The notes beneath the pieces were generated by a model. It ran no database searches, had not been told where the DNA came from, and saw nothing but the letters and a program-made list of their open reading frames with translations. Shown here one piece after another: positions 4,731 through 6,330 of a stretch of DNA of 6,330 bases. The position numbers were made by a program, and so were the translations under genes. This DNA comes from Bacteroidales bacterium UBA2939 (GTDB lineage: Bacteria > Bacteroidota > Bacteroidia > Bacteroidales > P3): the NCBI GenBank assembly GCA_002349055.1, contig DECD01000027.1:50531-56860 (forward strand). Direction: 5' to 3'. How positions within the stretch are numbered: position 1 is the first letter of the stretch; every line of letters begins with the position of its first letter.

Positions 4731-5672
4731 ATGATACAGAAACATTGCCACTTTATACTGCTAGTCGCCCTGCTGATGATTGGTTGCAGCCATCGGCCGG
4801 AAAATCTCGGCGAGGTGAAATCGGAGTTTGTCACTGTCGACGACAGCGTCAAGGTACACTACAAGATATGGAATAAGACCGCCGCGCCGGAGGCAAAGAC
4901 CATCTGCTTCGTCCACGGGTTCGGCTGCGATATGAACACCTGGGAGAAACAGTTTGAGGCTTTCCGCGACGAGAATGTGCAGCTCGTTTTCATCGACCTG
5001 CCTGGTTACGGAAAGAGCGACAAGCCGATGGTGGAGTACACCTTCGACTTCTTCGCCCGCGCCATCGACGGTGTGTTGATGGCCAATGAAATAAAGGATG
5101 CAGTCTTTGTCGGCCACAGCCTTGGAACACCCGTGTGCCGCCATACGCTGATAACCACCGACCACAGTGGCGCATTGGTGGATGTCGACGGAGTTTATTG
5201 CTTCTACGACGGCACGGAAACGCCGGAGTATGTGGAAGCCGTCGAGCAGTTCGGTCACGCTTTCGACGGGGCAGACTGCCGCGAGGTTATCGAGGGTTTT
5301 GTCGCCTCGCTCTCCGGCAAGGAGACTCCCCGGGAGGTGACGGATTATGCGATGTCGGTAATGCCCGAAACACCCCAGCATGTCGCCTCCAGCACCATGC
5401 AGAACCTCGTGGACAGGAAGTGGTGGCCATACCCCGAAGGGGAACCGAACACCGCTGAAAACAAAAACAATGTAGTGAGGAACTGCCAACTCTCGATCCC
5501 AGTGATGGTCATCTGTACGCAGAATAGCGGTTTGGAACCCGACAACAAGGAGAAGATGCAGGCGCTCTACGCCAATCTCGACTACACCGAGCTGACCTCC
5601 TGCGGCCATTTCATCCACATGGAGCAAGCGGAGATGTTCAATGAGAAACTTAAAGATTTTGTGCTAAGATGA
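4731..5672 (+). CDS. Lipoprotein alpha/beta hydrolase
   Basis: The 313-residue product has a Sec lipoprotein signal ending at lipobox Met-Ile-Gly-Cys (16-19) and an alpha/beta hydrolase fold from about residue 33. His-Gly-Phe-Gly (62-65) forms the oxyanion-hole region, Asp-Leu-Pro-Gly-Tyr-Gly-Lys-Ser (89-96) is the usual second-strand motif, and Gly-His-Ser-Leu-Gly (128-132) is the nucleophile elbow with Ser130. The catalytic His is probably His293 in Cys-Gly-His-Phe. The acid is unclear: the usual loop reads Cys-Thr-Gln-Asn-Ser-Gly-Leu-Glu-Pro-Asp (262-271), so Glu269, Asp271, or Asp151/Asp153 after an earlier strand are candidates. Likely an esterase, lactonase or similar; the substrate is unknown. 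No acidic cluster follows the Cys, so surface export by the known Bacteroidetes lipoprotein export signal is not indicated. It starts 11 nt after the Fic fragment without a Shine-Dalgarno and overlaps the next gene by 4 nt (ATGA), so the two are translationally coupled. Confidence 0.92.
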   Translation: MIQKHCHFILLVALLMIGCSHRPENLGEVKSEFVTVDDSVKVHYKIWNKTAAPEAKTICFVHGFGCDMNTWEKQFEAFRDENVQLVFIDLPGYGKSDKPMVEYTFDFFARAIDGVLMANEIKDAVFVGHSLGTPVCRHTLITTDHSGALVDVDGVYCFYDGTETPEYVEAVEQFGHAFDGADCREVIEGFVASLSGKETPREVTDYAMSVMPETPQHVASSTMQNLVDRKWWPYPEGEPNTAENKNNVVRNCQLSIPVMVICTQNSGLEPDNKEKMQALYANLDYTELTSCGHFIHMEQAEMFNEKLKDFVLR

Positions 5673-6196
5673 ATACTCAAATTATCATATATGGCAGTCG
5701 GTACGGCTCGGCGAGACGCTATGCCAAACAGCTGGCGGAACTGACGGGTTTGGATGTCGTCGACCACAAGGAGGCAAAGGACATCGGCGAGTATGACCGA
5801 ATTGTCTACATCGGCAGCCTCTACGCCGGTGGCGTCACGGGGCTTAAACAAACCGTCAGCAAGATGACCCCGCGGCAGGAACTTGTTGTGGCCACCGTCG
5901 GCTTGGCCGACCCCACGGATGCCACCAATGTCGCCCACATCAGGCAGTCCATCAAGAGCCAGATACCGGCGCATTTCTACGACGAAAGCAGGATTTTCCA
6001 TCTCCGTGGTGCCATCGACTACACAAAGCTCAACCTCAAGTACCGCCTGATGATGTCGCTGCTGGCCAAGAAAGTGGCCAAACTGCCCGAAGAGCAACAG
6101 AACGCCGAGACGCGGGCGATGCTCGAGACCTACGGCGAGCAGGTGGACTTCGTGGACTTTAGTTCGTTGCAGACAATCGTGGATAGTATTAAATAA
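5669..6196 (+). CDS. HemG-like flavodoxin-domain protein, cytosolic
   Basis: The 175-residue product resembles the Flavodoxin_5 group, which includes menaquinone-dependent protoporphyrinogen dehydrogenase HemG. The N-terminus Ile-Ile-Ile-Tyr-Gly-Ser-Arg-Tyr-Gly-Ser-Ala (5-15) is the FMN phosphate loop, and Tyr-Ile-Gly-Ser-Leu-Tyr-Ala-Gly-Gly (47-55) is the second flavin-contacting loop. Val-Ala-Thr-Val-Gly-Leu (73-78) matches the third strand end. The C-terminal half is helical and ends with a Val-Asp-Phe/Ile-Val-Asp segment. There is no signal peptide, so it should act in the cytosol, unlike the flavodoxin at the head of the cluster. HemG function is not claimed: these proteins are often generic flavin reductant carriers, and nothing else in the window concerns heme. 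Its start is inside the hydrolase stop (ATGA), indicating translational coupling. The second promoter repeat begins immediately downstream, with no clear terminator between. Confidence 0.85.
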   Translation: MNTQIIIYGSRYGSARRYAKQLAELTGLDVVDHKEAKDIGEYDRIVYIGSLYAGGVTGLKQTVSKMTPRQELVVATVGLADPTDATNVAHIRQSIKSQIPAHFYDESRIFHLRGAIDYTKLNLKYRLMMSLLAKKVAKLPEEQQNAETRAMLETYGEQVDFVDFSSLQTIVDSIK

Positions 6197-6248
6197 CCAT
6201 TCAAGTTTTGTTTTGCCAATTCGGATTTTCTTCGTACTTTTGCATTTT
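6197..6248 (+). repeat. Promoter repeat, right copy
   Basis: This is the near copy of 1182-1233. It begins right after the stop codon of the second flavodoxin and ends before the leader of the next gene. Its surroundings differ from those of the left copy on both sides, so only the promoter block is shared. Confidence 0.85.
6212..6242 (+). promoter_or_regulatory. Bacteroidetes sigma-ABfr-type promoter for the partial lipoprotein gene
   Basis: TTTG (6212-6215), a 19-bp spacer and TACTTTTG (6235-6242) fit the phylum consensus. Transcription would start near 6247-6251 and leave a leader of about 30 nt before the ATG at 6281. The spacer length and sequence are those of the promoter at 1197-1227 except for one base, which suggests the two units are expressed alike. 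Confidence 0.85.
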
Positions 6249-6280
6249 AAAATTTAAAACTTTTATTAAAACGAGAAACA

Positions 6281-6330
6281 ATGAAAAAAGCATTATTAGC
6301 TCTTGCCGCCGCGATGATGATGGTTGGCTG
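6281..6330 (+). CDS. N-terminus of a probable lipoprotein, runs off the window
   Basis: Only 16 complete codons are visible: Met-Lys-Lys, then a Leu/Ala/Met-rich hydrophobic core ending Met-Val-Gly, with the next codon beginning TG. If that codon is Cys (TGC or TGT) it completes a Met-Val-Gly-Cys lipobox; TGG would give Trp. The start follows a good promoter with a leader of about 30 nt and has no strong Shine-Dalgarno. The mature protein and function cannot be seen. The shared promoter and lipoprotein signal suggest it may belong with the redox cluster. Confidence 0.75.
   Translation, partial: MKKALLALAAAMMMVG

Noticed and set aside
4761..5627. Long open frame on the minus strand opposite the alpha/beta hydrolase
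   Set aside because: The plus strand has a lipobox, a nucleophile elbow and an ATGA overlap with the next gene; the minus frame has none of these and no recognisable motif.

Overview
The window looks like a chromosomal segment from a member of the Bacteroidales (Bacteroides/Prevotella-like). Three things suggest this. Two near-perfect Bacteroidetes sigma-ABfr promoters (TTTG, 19-bp spacer, TAnnTTTG) lie at 1197-1227 and 6212-6242. Most starts lack a Shine-Dalgarno sequence and are preceded by AT-rich leaders. The protein families also fit: a DUF6266-type protein, lipoproteins with short Sec lipoboxes, and a Bacteroidetes-style flavodoxin. Genus cannot be fixed from the sequence alone.

Layout. 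Positions 53-874 (minus strand) hold a DUF6266-like gene with an unusually strong Shine-Dalgarno. Positions 875-1261 are intergenic, AT-rich and full of small inverted repeats, and end in the first promoter. A plus-strand gene train follows. It begins with a lipoprotein flavodoxin (1262-1786) and a tiny unassigned ORF (1788-1916). A membrane-anchored metallophosphoesterase (1975-3081) comes next, then an aldo/keto reductase with two C-terminal [4Fe-4S] motifs behind a lipoprotein signal (3116-4333). A short Fic-domain fragment with its own weak promoter follows (4474-4719). The train ends with a lipoprotein alpha/beta hydrolase (4731-5672) and, overlapping it by 4 nt, a HemG-like cytosolic flavodoxin (5669-6196). 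A near copy of the first promoter then drives another lipoprotein gene that runs off the window (6281 onward).

How it may work together. Two flavodoxins (one predicted lipidated, one cytosolic), an iron-sulfur aldo/keto reductase and a hydrolase suggest a redox or detoxification operon. Cofactor-dependent enzymes that are normally cytosolic carry lipoprotein signals here. The flavodoxin gene also has a strong internal ribosome site at its mature-domain start, which could yield both exported and cytosolic forms. The Fic fragment looks like a remnant lodged in the operon. The most notable observations are the 47/49 promoter duplication flanking the cluster, the possible dual-start flavodoxin, and the lipoprotein Fe-S aldo/keto reductase with a non-standard catalytic tetrad. 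No RNA gene, CRISPR array, complete mobile element or phage gene was seen.
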